DNA of 64,000 nucleotides from Flavobacterium eburneipallidum (GTDB lineage Bacteria; Bacteroidota; Bacteroidia; Flavobacteriales; Flavobacteriaceae). Below, one piece after another: positions 8,504 to 16,472 of the stretch. Each line of letters starts with the position of its first letter. Within the stretch, counting starts at the first letter, position 1. Position numbers and translations under genes: made by a program. The notes beneath the pieces are model-generated. The model did not search any database. It was not told where the DNA came from and saw only the letters and a list, made by a program, of their open reading frames with translations. The stretch covers positions 2,108,001 to 2,172,000 of the forward strand of contig NZ_CP114291.2 in the NCBI RefSeq assembly GCF_027111355.2, in the 5' to 3' direction.

Positions 8504-8857
8504 TCAAATCTTTTTTGGTTTCATCATTTGTTTGATAATCGAATTGCTTACGGGATATTTTAACCATTGCTCCCTGAAAACACGAAGAATAATCGCCAGC
8601 AACAAATAAAAAGCTCCAATAACAAAGAAACCATAAAAGGAATCACCTAATAATTTGCCAATGTATAATGCCAAACCAATACTAATTATTACGACAGACA
8701 GTACAACGGTTAAAACAACAACTAATAATGAAAAAAGAGACGAAACTATCTCGGCAGTTTTATCAACCGCATTTAGCTTAAACAATTTTAAGGTTGTTTT
8801 ACTGTAATCTTTTGCTCTGTCAAAAAGCGTTGCTATTGGTGTTGTATCGTCTGTCAT
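8504..8857 (-). CDS. Phage-holin-family / Holin-X-like inner-membrane protein
   Basis: 117 residues. An N-terminal soluble helix (about 10-40) is followed by two long hydrophobic segments (about 42-70, SLLVVVLTVVLSVVIISIGLA, and 76-95, FFVIGAFYLLLAIIL) and a basic tail (MMKPKKI). This layout is that of the Phage_holin_3_6/Holin-X family, which despite the name is mostly a bacterial envelope family next to YtxH-type proteins. The neighbouring YtxH-like gene supports this. It is probably transcribed with the flanking minus-strand genes. No lysis genes are nearby, so a phage role is unlikely. Confidence 0.7.
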   Translation of the reverse strand: MTDDTTPIATLFDRAKDYSKTTLKLFKLNAVDKTAEIVSSLFSLLVVVLTVVLSVVIISIGLALYIGKLLGDSFYGFFVIGAFYLLLAIILRVFREQWLKYPVSNSIIKQMMKPKKI

Positions 8858-8868
8858 AATGTTTTAAT

Positions 8869-9157
8869 TTAATTGTTTAATGCAGCGTCGTTAATATCGT
8901 TTTTTACCTCGTCTAACTTTGCTTTTCCGTTATCGGCTAATTGTTGTGTCTCTGTTTTAAGCGTTTCAATTTTTCCTTTTACGGTCGGTATCAGCAAGAT
9001 CATTAATTTTTGATTTTAAATCGCTTACACAATCATTTCCTTTGTCACGAATTTGTTGGAGAGTTACCGAACCTTTTTCATGTGCAAATAAAATTCCTAA
9101 AATTCCACCTATGGCAAGTCCTGCCACTGTTCCTAAAACTACTTTACCTGTACTCAT
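8869..9157 (-). pseudogene. YtxH-like protein, frameshifted by a 4-bp tandem duplication
   Basis: The start at 9157 gives MSTGKVVLGTVAG followed by a glycine-rich membrane helix (to about residue 24) and a helical region, typical of the YtxH family. The frame ends at 8966 after only 63 residues, in an abrupt basic tail (DTDRKRKN). The +1 frame continues with a YtxH-like amphipathic helix (VKGKIETLKTETQQL...) to a stop at 8869. The switch point is a perfect 4-bp duplication, CGGT CGGT at 8982-8989. Removing one copy joins both parts as LADT-VKGKIE and gives a 94-residue protein. It may be a recent mutation, a sequencing error, or a still-functional 63-residue form (8966-9157). Confidence 0.8.
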
Positions 9158-9214
9158 AATTATTGTTTTTAAATTGTTGTTTGAATATGTAATTTACTAT
9201 TGTAAAATTTCCTT

Positions 9215-9334
9215 TTAACTGCATTGACTTAATAATAACCAAATCAGTACAAAAACTAAAATGGTACTAAAGCAACCGCCTCCTAATTTTTTGGCACCAT
9301 ATCCGGCTAATAATCCTTTGAATATATTGTTCAT
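9215..9334 (-). CDS. 39-residue single-span membrane protein
   Basis: A short frame from ATG 9334 to TAA at 9215 encodes 39 residues. It has a Gly/Lys-rich start (MNNIFKGLLAGYGAKKLGGG) and one hydrophobic helix (STILVFVLIWLLLS) ending in QCS. AAAAAAGG directly precedes the start, one of the few purine-rich stretches in a start region here. It lies 57 bp upstream of the YtxH-like gene on the same strand, so it is probably the first gene of that cluster. The family is not recognised; a small envelope-stress membrane protein is the best guess. Confidence 0.65.
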   Translation of the reverse strand: MNNIFKGLLAGYGAKKLGGGCFSTILVFVLIWLLLSQCS

Positions 9335-9560
9335 CCTTTTTTGTTTTAAAATTATTGCTCTTTTTTTTATGTTAGTCCCAAATTAATTTCAATACTGTAA
9401 AGGTCAGATTCCTTACTGGATTCATACTTACATTACTTTTAAAAAAACTTGTATTATTCCCATGTTTTAGTTTCGGTTGTGTAAAGATTTATTGATCTCG
9501 TGTATCATAAAATTGTACAATCAATTATAACTAATATCTTCGCAAAAAAATAGAACAAAA

Positions 9561-10106
9561 ATGACAACTCATCTCGCATTACTTCGTGGTATCAACGTTT
9601 CAGGTCATAATATGATAAAAATGGAGGCTTTGAAAACGACTTTAGAAGCTATTGGTTTCGAAAATGTGCAAACCTACATTCAAACCGGAAACGTTTTTGT
9701 GGATACTAATGAAGAAAATGCAGCAGCAGTGGGCTTCAAAATAAAACAGGAAATCTTCAAAGTTTTTGGTCATGAAGTTCCCGTAGTAGTCATTGGCAAA
9801 GCTGATTTAGAGGCCTGTTTTAAGAACAATCCTTTTTTGAAAGAAAAAGAATTGGATACCAAAAAACTATACGTAGCATTTATTTCTACCAGTTTAAAAA
9901 GCGATAGTATCAATGATTTGAAAATGAGTCAAGTCAAGCCTGATGAAGCCAGTATTGACGAAAGTAGAATCTATATTAAATATGCCGTTGGAGCAGGAAA
10001 AACAAGATTAGAACAAAAATACATTGAAAAAAAATTGAATGTTACAGCAACAATCCGCAATTGGAATACAGTAACGCAATTATTAAAAATGTATGAAGAA
10101 CGATAG
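9561..10106 (+). CDS. DUF1697 family protein
   Basis: 181 residues. The start THLALLRGINVSGHNMIKMEALK and the segment QTYIQTGNVFVDT are hallmarks of DUF1697, a cytoplasmic alpha/beta family of unknown function. It matches the family along its full length, including the C-terminal ATIRNWNTVTQLLKM. It is a single plus-strand gene divergent from the YtxH cluster. TATCTTCG about 20 bp upstream of the start is one mismatch from the TAnnTTTG element. Nothing in the context suggests a specific role. Confidence 0.85.
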   Translation: MTTHLALLRGINVSGHNMIKMEALKTTLEAIGFENVQTYIQTGNVFVDTNEENAAAVGFKIKQEIFKVFGHEVPVVVIGKADLEACFKNNPFLKEKELDTKKLYVAFISTSLKSDSINDLKMSQVKPDEASIDESRIYIKYAVGAGKTRLEQKYIEKKLNVTATIRNWNTVTQLLKMYEER

Positions 10107-10332
10107 ATTTGTTGTTCAAAATTAGTTCCTAAACAACACCTCTCAAAAAGTCTTTTTTAGAAAAACTGCTGCAAAACAAACTATTTATTTTTTGTCCGAT
10201 ACAATTGTTTGAGTATCATTTTAGGGCAAAAAATATAAATTACCAATCTATATTATTATTTTAGTGAGAAAATCAAATTAAATATTAATTTGCAAGTCAA
10301 AAATATTTTCTTGAAATAAAATAAAAACATAA

Positions 10333-11232
10333 ATGAGAGCATTAGTAATTTCTGGAGGAGGAAGCAAAGGCGCATTTGCTGGAGGTGTAGCCCAATTTTT
10401 GATAGAAAATAAAAAGTATGAATACGATTTATTTCTAGGCACTTCAACAGGGAGTTTGTTGATTTCTCATTTGGCTTTAGGTAATCTTTCAAAAATCCAT
10501 GATATTTATACGAATGTCGATATGGGGAAAATTTTCAATGTGAACCCATTTATTATCAAAAAACAAAAAGGAGTCGATATTGTAACCATCAATCACTTTA
10601 GTGTTCTCCGACAATTATTCAAAGGAAAAAGAACGTTTGGCGAAAGCAAAAATCTACTGAAATTAATCAAATCGAGTTTGCCTATCGAAGAATTCAATAC
10701 TTTAAAATTCTCCAATAAAGATGTTGTAGTGACGGTTACCAATATTTCTAACAATGAAACCGAATACAAATCGATCAAGGATTTTACTTATGATGAATTT
10801 TGTGAATGGATTTGGATTTCAGGGAATTATGTTCCGTTTATGACCTTGGTTAATAAAAATGGGTATGAATATGGCGATGGTGGTTTTTCGAGTTTAGTGC
10901 CTATTCAAGAAGCGATTAATCGTGGCGCTACTGAAATTGATGTGGTGATTCTAGAAACCGAAACCAATATAACCAATAAAGTTATTGGACAAAATCCATT
11001 TTCATTGCTCATCGATTTATTTCGAATTACATTAGAACAAGTGGAAAAACAAAATATTACCATCGGAAAACTGTTGGCAAGAAACAAAGAAATTAAGCTA
11101 AATCTGTATTACACACCCACAAAATTAACCAATAACGCCTTGATTTTTAATAAACAAAAAATGACCGAATGGTGGGGAGACGGATTCAAATATGCGCAAG
11201 AAAGAAGTGATATTATGAGTGAAAATAAGTAG
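10333..11232 (+). CDS. Patatin-like phospholipase
   Basis: 299 residues. The patatin catalytic set is complete: oxyanion loop GGGSKG (8-13), nucleophile elbow GTSTG with Ser38, and the Asp of the dyad in DGG (182-184). The family hydrolyses acyl esters of phospholipids or other lipids. There is no signal peptide or membrane helix, so the enzyme is predicted cytoplasmic or peripheral. It is monocistronic, with 226 bp of AT-rich DNA upstream in which no gene or clear promoter was recognised. Substrate unknown. Confidence 0.85.
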   Translation: MRALVISGGGSKGAFAGGVAQFLIENKKYEYDLFLGTSTGSLLISHLALGNLSKIHDIYTNVDMGKIFNVNPFIIKKQKGVDIVTINHFSVLRQLFKGKRTFGESKNLLKLIKSSLPIEEFNTLKFSNKDVVVTVTNISNNETEYKSIKDFTYDEFCEWIWISGNYVPFMTLVNKNGYEYGDGGFSSLVPIQEAINRGATEIDVVILETETNITNKVIGQNPFSLLIDLFRITLEQVEKQNITIGKLLARNKEIKLNLYYTPTKLTNNALIFNKQKMTEWWGDGFKYAQERSDIMSENK

Positions 11233-11354
11233 TAGGTTTTTATGTTTGAAGAGGTTAAATAATAAATTAAGACCATTTATTTTGTTTTGCTTATTCTTGA
11301 TATTCTATTAATTCTAATTAACCAAATATCTTAATAGTTTAGCCTGCGTTATTT

Positions 11355-11846
11355 TTAAGACGCTAATATTCTTTCACTTTTCATTATAGCCAATGCTTTT
11401 TCTGTTTCGTTTGTTCCGTCATTTAATGAACCTGGAAGCATAATCAAACGTTTTTTTAATTTTCCATTTTCGTCTTCAAACGAAATTTCAAATCTTGAAC
11501 GTGTCAATCCAACTTTTGCATTTATAAATTTCGCTCCTTTTATTTTATTTCTTTCTATTATTGGAGATGCAGAGTTATTTATACTTTTTATGATTCCATA
11601 AATTAAGAATGTTGCTAATAAACCAAAGAAAAAAACTGAAACATTTTCTCCTTTTTGAAAACTTGAATATGCTGAATTTAGTAAGAAAATTGAAATTACA
11701 GAATAAATTATTAAAGTTCTAGATATTCCATTTCCTACAGTTATTTTTGCAACATTTCCAATTATTCCTTCTCTTGTCAAAATTATTTTGTCTGGTAAAA
11801 TATGACAAAATCCTGTTTTAGTTCTGAATGTTTTTTCATTTTCCAT
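11355..11846 (-). CDS. Hypothetical membrane protein with two transmembrane segments
   Basis: 163 residues. Two hydrophobic segments (about 44-65, LIIYSVISIFLLNSAYSS, and 72-89, VSVFFFGLLATFLIYGII) form a hairpin. They are flanked by an N-terminal strand-rich part (KTGFCHILPDKIILTREG) and a C-terminal part (GLTRSRFEISFEDENGKLKKRLIML). The split layout resembles bacterial PH-like membrane proteins, but this is a weak resemblance. The gene is monocistronic, convergent with the patatin gene. Function unknown. Confidence 0.6.
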   Translation of the reverse strand: MENEKTFRTKTGFCHILPDKIILTREGIIGNVAKITVGNGISRTLIIYSVISIFLLNSAYSSFQKGENVSVFFFGLLATFLIYGIIKSINNSASPIIERNKIKGAKFINAKVGLTRSRFEISFEDENGKLKKRLIMLPGSLNDGTNETEKALAIMKSERILAS

Positions 11847-11946
11847 TTTCTAATTCATTAAAGTATTGCAATTATTATTGTTATTGAAAAATATTAAACT
11901 ACACTAAAATCAGTATTGTATATTTTCTTTTGATAATTATACCTAA

Positions 11947-12468
11947 CTACCACAATCTACTCACTTCATTTTTAATAAAAGCAAGAGCAGCACTACTTGG
12001 CGAAGGTTTTTCTATTAAGTCACTTAAGATCAATTCACGCAACTGGTTGGCGTCATTTACTTTTTCGTTTTTGGCAGCCAAACGAATCATTTGTATCGTA
12101 GCATTTTTAGCAGTCGTAATGATAGACCAACATTCATTGGTAACATAAATTTGTTGGGGCAAATTGTGTTCAAACTCCTGATCTACTTGCGCAATCACAT
12201 AATTAGCATATTCATTTTTATTTTCAGAAATAGGAGTGATGCGAATTAATAAATGACTGGGATTAATGCGTTCCATCAAGAGTGTCATTCGTTCGTAAGC
12301 TTGCAATCGCAAGGGTAAAGTGTCTTTTTGATAATCTTTTTGAAGCAACCAACGGCGGGTATTTTGTTGGTCTTTAAAATAGGATTTGAATAAATAATAA
12401 GCCACTAATCCTGTAATAATGGCGGGAAATGTATAACTTGCTAATTCAATTAATTTTGTATAATCCAT
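11947..12468 (-). CDS. Conserved hypothetical protein with N-terminal membrane anchor
   Basis: 173 residues with one hydrophobic segment near the start (about 10-30, SYTFPAIITGLVAYYLFKSYF) and a long helical cytoplasmic part (RRWLLQKDYQKDTLPLRLQAYERMTLL). No catalytic motif was seen. It looks like a flavobacterial core gene of unknown function. It is divergent from the DUF6155-like gene, starting 48 bp away. Confidence 0.6.
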   Translation of the reverse strand: MDYTKLIELASYTFPAIITGLVAYYLFKSYFKDQQNTRRWLLQKDYQKDTLPLRLQAYERMTLLMERINPSHLLIRITPISENKNEYANYVIAQVDQEFEHNLPQQIYVTNECWSIITTAKNATIQMIRLAAKNEKVNDANQLRELILSDLIEKPSPSSAALAFIKNEVSRLW

Positions 12469-12516
12469 TTGTTATTTTTTTTAAAGCAAATACAAATAAA
12501 CGAATAAACTTTTAAA

Positions 12517-13044
12517 ATGAGCAAACGCGATTTAAAAAAATATTTAACAGGACTAAACAAACAACAACTTGAAGAACAATTGCTAGAGTTGTATGAAAAG
12601 TTCCCTGCCGTAAAAACTTATTATGACTTTGTCTTTAATCCAAAAGAAGATACATTATTACAGGAAAGCAAAATCAAAATTGCTAACGAATATTTCCCTC
12701 AAAAAACGGGCATAAAACCCAAAAGACCCAAAATGCGACGTTCCGTGGCTCAAAAATACATCAAGCATTTCATCGTTTTGGGTGTCGATCCTTTCATAAT
12801 AGGCGATTTGATGTTGTATGCCATCGAAATTGCGCAAACCTTCTCGTCTGAACGTCATGTTCAAACGGAATTATTTTATAAAAGTATGTTCAATTCCTTC
12901 AATCAAGCCATTAAATTTATGATTGCCAACGGAATATTAGACGAATTCAAACCCCGAATTAATGCTATAAGCGAAGAAACAAGGCGACAAAAATGGTTCA
13001 ACAAAGAAGAATTCGATGCCGTTATTGAGCGTTTCGAATATTGA
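12517..13044 (+). CDS. DUF6155-like protein
   Basis: 175 residues, soluble and helical. The opening SKRDLKKYLTGLNKQQLEEQ and the segment AVKTYYDFVFNPKEDTLLQESK resemble DUF6155, a family without known function. The centre is basic (GIKPKRPKMRRSVAQKYIKHF), so nucleic-acid contact is possible but unproven. It lies 111 bp upstream of a helicase gene on the same strand, though that helicase has its own promoter-like element. Confidence 0.7.
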   Translation: MSKRDLKKYLTGLNKQQLEEQLLELYEKFPAVKTYYDFVFNPKEDTLLQESKIKIANEYFPQKTGIKPKRPKMRRSVAQKYIKHFIVLGVDPFIIGDLMLYAIEIAQTFSSERHVQTELFYKSMFNSFNQAIKFMIANGILDEFKPRINAISEETRRQKWFNKEEFDAVIERFEY

Positions 13045-13100
13045 AAAACCAGTTCCTATAATCGATTTTATTTAATCTTTCTACTTTATTTGTCATATAA

Positions 13101-13135
13101 TTTGGTGTGAAAACTCTTTTTTAGGTGTATTTTTG
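13101..13135 (+). promoter_or_regulatory. Bacteroidota-type promoter of the helicase gene
   Basis: TTTG at 13101-13104 and TATTTTTG at 13128-13135 match the -33 and -7 elements (TTTG and TAnnTTTG) with 23 bp between. The start codon follows 20 bp later. Confidence 0.6.
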
Positions 13136-13155
13136 CAAAAATCCAACAAATAACA

Positions 13156-14694
13156 ATGTCTCAAAATACTTTAGAAATAGAATTAGAAGATAAAAAAGAA
13201 CTGTATTCCTATCAAAAAGGCGATATCGAAGCCATTTTTGAGCGCATCGATAATGCACCAAATAATTATCATTTGTTGTACCAATTGCCAACAGGCGGAG
13301 GGAAAACAGTCGTTTTTTCTGAAATTGTTCGTCAATATTTGTCCAAGCACAATATGAAAGTGGTGGTTTTGACACACCGAATTGAATTGTGTAAGCAAAC
13401 TTCAAAAATGTTGAAAGGCTTTGGTGTGAAAAATAAAATCATCAACAGTAAAGTAAAAGAATTGCCAGACCAAAACGATTATTCTTGTTTTGTGGCAATG
13501 GTAGAAACCTTAAAAAACCGTATCAATGACGAAAAATTGCATCTTGACAATATTGGTTTAGTAATTATTGATGAGGCGCATTACAATTCTTTTAGAAAAT
13601 TATTGAGTTCTTTCAAAAACGCCTTTATCCTTGGGGTTACAGCAACGCCTTTGAGTTCGAATATCAAATTGCCAATGCACGAAAGCTACAACGAATTAAT
13701 AGTAGGGGATACTATTGAATCCTTGATTGAAAAAGGCTTTTTGGCAAAAGCCATTACCTATAGTTATGACGTAGGTTTGACTTCTTTGAAAGTCGGAATC
13801 AACGGGGATTATACCGTAAAATCATCTGATGATTTGTACACCAATTTGGTAATGCAGGAAAAATTATTACACGCTTACACCGAAAAATCATTAGGCAAGA
13901 AAACCCTGATTTTTAATAACGGAATCAACACTTCTTTGTATGTTTATGAAACGTTTAGAGAAGCTGGTTACGGAATCCGACATTTGGATAACACTAGTAG
14001 CAACGAAGAGCGTAAAGAGATTTTGCATTGGTTCAAGCATACTCCAGATGCTATTTTAACTTCTGTAGGTATCTTGACAACTGGTTTTGACGAACCAACA
14101 GTAGAAACTATTATTTTAAACAGAGCAACCAAATCATTGACGTTGTATTTCCAAATGATTGGTCGTGGTTCTCGAAAATTACCTGGAAAAGACGAATTTA
14201 CCGTTATCGATTTAGGAAATAATGCCGCTCGTTTTGGCTTGTGGAATGAGCCTGTCAATTGGCAACACATCTTCAAATCACCTGAATTTTATTTAGAAAA
14301 CTTGCGTGACGATACCGAAATCGAATTGTATTTCAAATACACGATGCCACCAGAATTGCGTGCCAAATTTGCTAAAACCAAAGACGTAACTTTTGATGTA
14401 GATGAAGAACACAAATTGGCAATTGCTCAAAATTTACGTTCCAAAGTGGTTTTGGATAAATCGTTAGAACAACACGCTGCGATGTGTGTGGATAACACCG
14501 AAGAATTGCGTGATGCCAAAGAATTATTCAAGGAATTAGACCCAGACATAGAATGCCGTTTGAAGCGTTATGCCAAATGTTTGAGCCAATGTAGCAAAAA
14601 CTATCGTGAATGGTTGGTGGACGATTACAAACAAAAACTGCAACTGCTAATTGGGAAGAAGTATCGTGAAAAAATTATGAATGAAGCGGATTAA
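13156..14694 (+). CDS. DEAD/DEAH-box superfamily II helicase
   Basis: 512 residues. Walker A PTGGGKT (45-51), DEAH (139-142) and GVTATP (motif III) mark the first RecA domain. The second holds the region around TTGFDEPTVETIILNRATKS and the QxxGRGxR motif in MIGRGSRKLPGK. The set is that of SSL2/XPB-like or type-I-restriction-like DNA helicases. The C-terminal 120 residues carry several cysteines (C477, C565-type positions are not conserved zinc pairs by eye). There is no nuclease domain and no adjacent methylase, so it is not an obvious restriction subunit. A role in DNA metabolism is inferred. Confidence 0.85.
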   Translation: MSQNTLEIELEDKKELYSYQKGDIEAIFERIDNAPNNYHLLYQLPTGGGKTVVFSEIVRQYLSKHNMKVVVLTHRIELCKQTSKMLKGFGVKNKIINSKVKELPDQNDYSCFVAMVETLKNRINDEKLHLDNIGLVIIDEAHYNSFRKLLSSFKNAFILGVTATPLSSNIKLPMHESYNELIVGDTIESLIEKGFLAKAITYSYDVGLTSLKVGINGDYTVKSSDDLYTNLVMQEKLLHAYTEKSLGKKTLIFNNGINTSLYVYETFREAGYGIRHLDNTSSNEERKEILHWFKHTPDAILTSVGILTTGFDEPTVETIILNRATKSLTLYFQMIGRGSRKLPGKDEFTVIDLGNNAARFGLWNEPVNWQHIFKSPEFYLENLRDDTEIELYFKYTMPPELRAKFAKTKDVTFDVDEEHKLAIAQNLRSKVVLDKSLEQHAAMCVDNTEELRDAKELFKELDPDIECRLKRYAKCLSQCSKNYREWLVDDYKQKLQLLIGKKYREKIMNEAD

Positions 14695-14696
14695 TT

Positions 14697-14727
14697 AGTG
14701 TTCAGTAATCAGTGTTCAGATTTCAGT
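14697..14727. repeat. CAGTGTT-type repeat after the helicase gene
   Basis: Units AGTGTTCAGTAATCAGTGTT followed by CAGATTTCAGT begin 2 bp after the helicase stop codon. The unit is the one found at 5843, 50112 and 55899. No inverted partner was seen here. Confidence 0.75.
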
Positions 14728-14730
14728 TAG

Positions 14731-14797
14731 CACGTCAATTCGAGTGATTTTAAATAGTAATGCGACAGCTTTACTATTTAAAATTGTATCGAGAATC
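14731..14797. repeat. REP-like palindromic element
   Basis: A perfect 14-bp stem, ATTTTAAATAGTAA (14747-14760) with its complement at 14771-14784, surrounds a 10-nt loop. It is framed by GTCAATTCGAGTG on the left and TGTATCGAGAAT on the right. The outer phrases resemble palindromic intergenic elements scattered in flavobacterial genomes, from memory of such genomes. It could also act as a terminator, although no long T-run follows. Confidence 0.6.
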
Positions 14798-14867
14798 TTT
14801 TCAAAAACAACAATTAACCCGTTGGTTGTAATTATTAAAAATGTAAGAATTCCAAAAAGATATAAAA

Positions 14868-14996
14868 TTTAAACACATAGAATCGTAGAAAAAAGAGTTG
14901 GATAGCCCAATTGTTGGGTTCACATAGCTATGTTTTTCTTTAAGAAAGTGAAACGCCTTTCAAAATTCACAAAAGCTATGTTTCTATGTGTTTAAA
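14868..14996. repeat. Element bounded by 15-bp inverted repeat (ACACATAGA type)
   Basis: TTTAAACACATAGAA (14868-14882) and its perfect complement (14982-14996) lie 99 bp apart. The inner part again contains ACATAGCTATG and AGCTATGTTTCTATG. The 363-bp gap 14695-15057 is filled by this element, the two above and AT-rich linker; no gene was seen in it. No transposase is present, so this is a non-coding repeat element. Confidence 0.75.
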
Positions 14997-15057
14997 AATC
15001 ATAAATTTTGAATTACACCCAACAGGTAACAATTTTATCAATTATTAAATCTAAAAA

Positions 15058-16392
15058 ATGTCAAAAAAATTCTCTGATTTAGGAATTCAAGAATCCATTA
15101 TAAAAGCACTTTCTGATTTGAAAATTGTTGTGCCAACAGAAATTCAACAAAAAGCCATTCCTTTGCTTTTATCCAATACTGATGTGGTTGGACTGGCTAA
15201 AACAGGAACAGGAAAGACAGCTGCTTTTGGTTTACCATTACTTCAATTAATCGATACTAAATTAACTACTATTCAGTCTGTTATTCTAGCTCCAACTCGT
15301 GAATTAGGACATCAGATTTTTAGTAATTTAGAAGCATTTGCCAAATACAATTCTGAAATTTCTATCGCCGAAACTTGCGGAGGAATTCCCATAAAACCAC
15401 AAATTGAGCGATTGACTTCGTCAACACATATTGTGGTAGCAACACCCGGAAGATTGATTGATTTGATTCAGCGTAAAGCCATCAATTTAAAAGAAGCCAA
15501 ATATCTTGTTCTAGACGAAGCGGACGAAATGGTTACCATTCTAAAAGAAGGTTTGGACGAAATCATTGCCGAATTACCAAAAAACCACCGAACATTTCTT
15601 TTCTCGGCAACTATGCCCGGAACCATAAAACAACTGATTCAAAACTATTTAAACAAAAATGTAGTTCAGATTAGTGCCAATATGGAAACGGTAGGCAATC
15701 AAGGAATTGACCACCAATATATTGTAGTAGATCCAATCGAAAAACTGGATGTTTTAATGCACTTTCTAACTTCGAAAGATGGAGAACGTGGTATTATTTT
15801 TTGTAAAACCAAAGCAGCGGTTAATAAATTAGCCAAGAATTTAGCCATCAATAGATTTTCATCTGGAGCTTTGCACGGGAGTTTGTCCCAAGGAATCCGT
15901 GACCGAATTATGGAGCAATTCCGTGAAGGACACATCAATATTTTGGTTGCAACCGATTTAGCAGCCAGAGGAATTGACGTAAAGGAAATTTCGTATGTGG
16001 TTAATTACCATTTACCAGACGTTTATGAAGTTTATGTGCACCGAAGCGGAAGAACAGCCAGAGCAGGAGCAAAGGGACTTTCGTTAACCGTTTTACAACA
16101 AGAAGAAGTCGCTGAAATTACTGATTTTGAAAGAGAATTGGGCATTCAATTTTCCAAATATAAAAAACCATCTTTGGCTAGTATTGAAGAAAACAACACG
16201 CTTTTGTGGGCGAAACAAATCTTCAAAACCAAACCTAATCATGAAGTAGATGCGGAATTAAAAACAAAAATCAAAACCATTTTTCATCACTTGACCAAAG
16301 ATGAATTGATCGAAAAATTGCTAGCCAATCATTTGTTACAGAACAAAACGGAGGTTGCTGAAAAACCTGTTAAAAAATTCAAAAAGGAATAG
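15058..16392 (+). CDS. DEAD-box ATP-dependent RNA helicase
   Basis: 444 residues with the full DEAD-box motif set: Q motif PTEIQQKAIP, motif I AKTGTGKT (47-54), PTREL, TPGR, DEAD (153-156), SAT (183-185), ATDLAARGID and HRSGRTARAG. The C-terminal 75 residues are a short basic extension (EKPVKKFKKE) rather than a DbpA-type RNA-binding domain. The family remodels RNA duplexes, commonly in ribosome assembly or cold adaptation. The gene stands alone after a repeat-filled gap. Confidence 0.92.
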   Translation: MSKKFSDLGIQESIIKALSDLKIVVPTEIQQKAIPLLLSNTDVVGLAKTGTGKTAAFGLPLLQLIDTKLTTIQSVILAPTRELGHQIFSNLEAFAKYNSEISIAETCGGIPIKPQIERLTSSTHIVVATPGRLIDLIQRKAINLKEAKYLVLDEADEMVTILKEGLDEIIAELPKNHRTFLFSATMPGTIKQLIQNYLNKNVVQISANMETVGNQGIDHQYIVVDPIEKLDVLMHFLTSKDGERGIIFCKTKAAVNKLAKNLAINRFSSGALHGSLSQGIRDRIMEQFREGHINILVATDLAARGIDVKEISYVVNYHLPDVYEVYVHRSGRTARAGAKGLSLTVLQQEEVAEITDFERELGIQFSKYKKPSLASIEENNTLLWAKQIFKTKPNHEVDAELKTKIKTIFHHLTKDELIEKLLANHLLQNKTEVAEKPVKKFKKE

Positions 16393-16472
16393 CTTTTTAG
16401 TTTTTGCTCCTAAATTAATATTGTACTTTTATGGAATAGAATTTTGATAATCTTTCTCATAAAAATCTCGAT

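Noticed and set aside
8504..8857. Phage origin suggested by the holin-like protein
   Set aside because: No endolysin, structural or integrase genes nearby; the family is a common bacterial envelope family.
10256..10492. 78-residue minus-strand frame before the patatin gene
   Set aside because: Overlaps the patatin N-terminal catalytic region in antisense; its product is hydrophobic low-complexity from AT-rich DNA.
11930..12148. 72-residue plus-strand frame
   Set aside because: Antisense to the anchored protein gene 11947-12468, whose frame is longer and more protein-like.
14731..14996. Possible insertion sequence remnant between the helicases
   Set aside because: There are inverted ends but no transposase frame or target duplication could be seen; treated as non-coding repeats.
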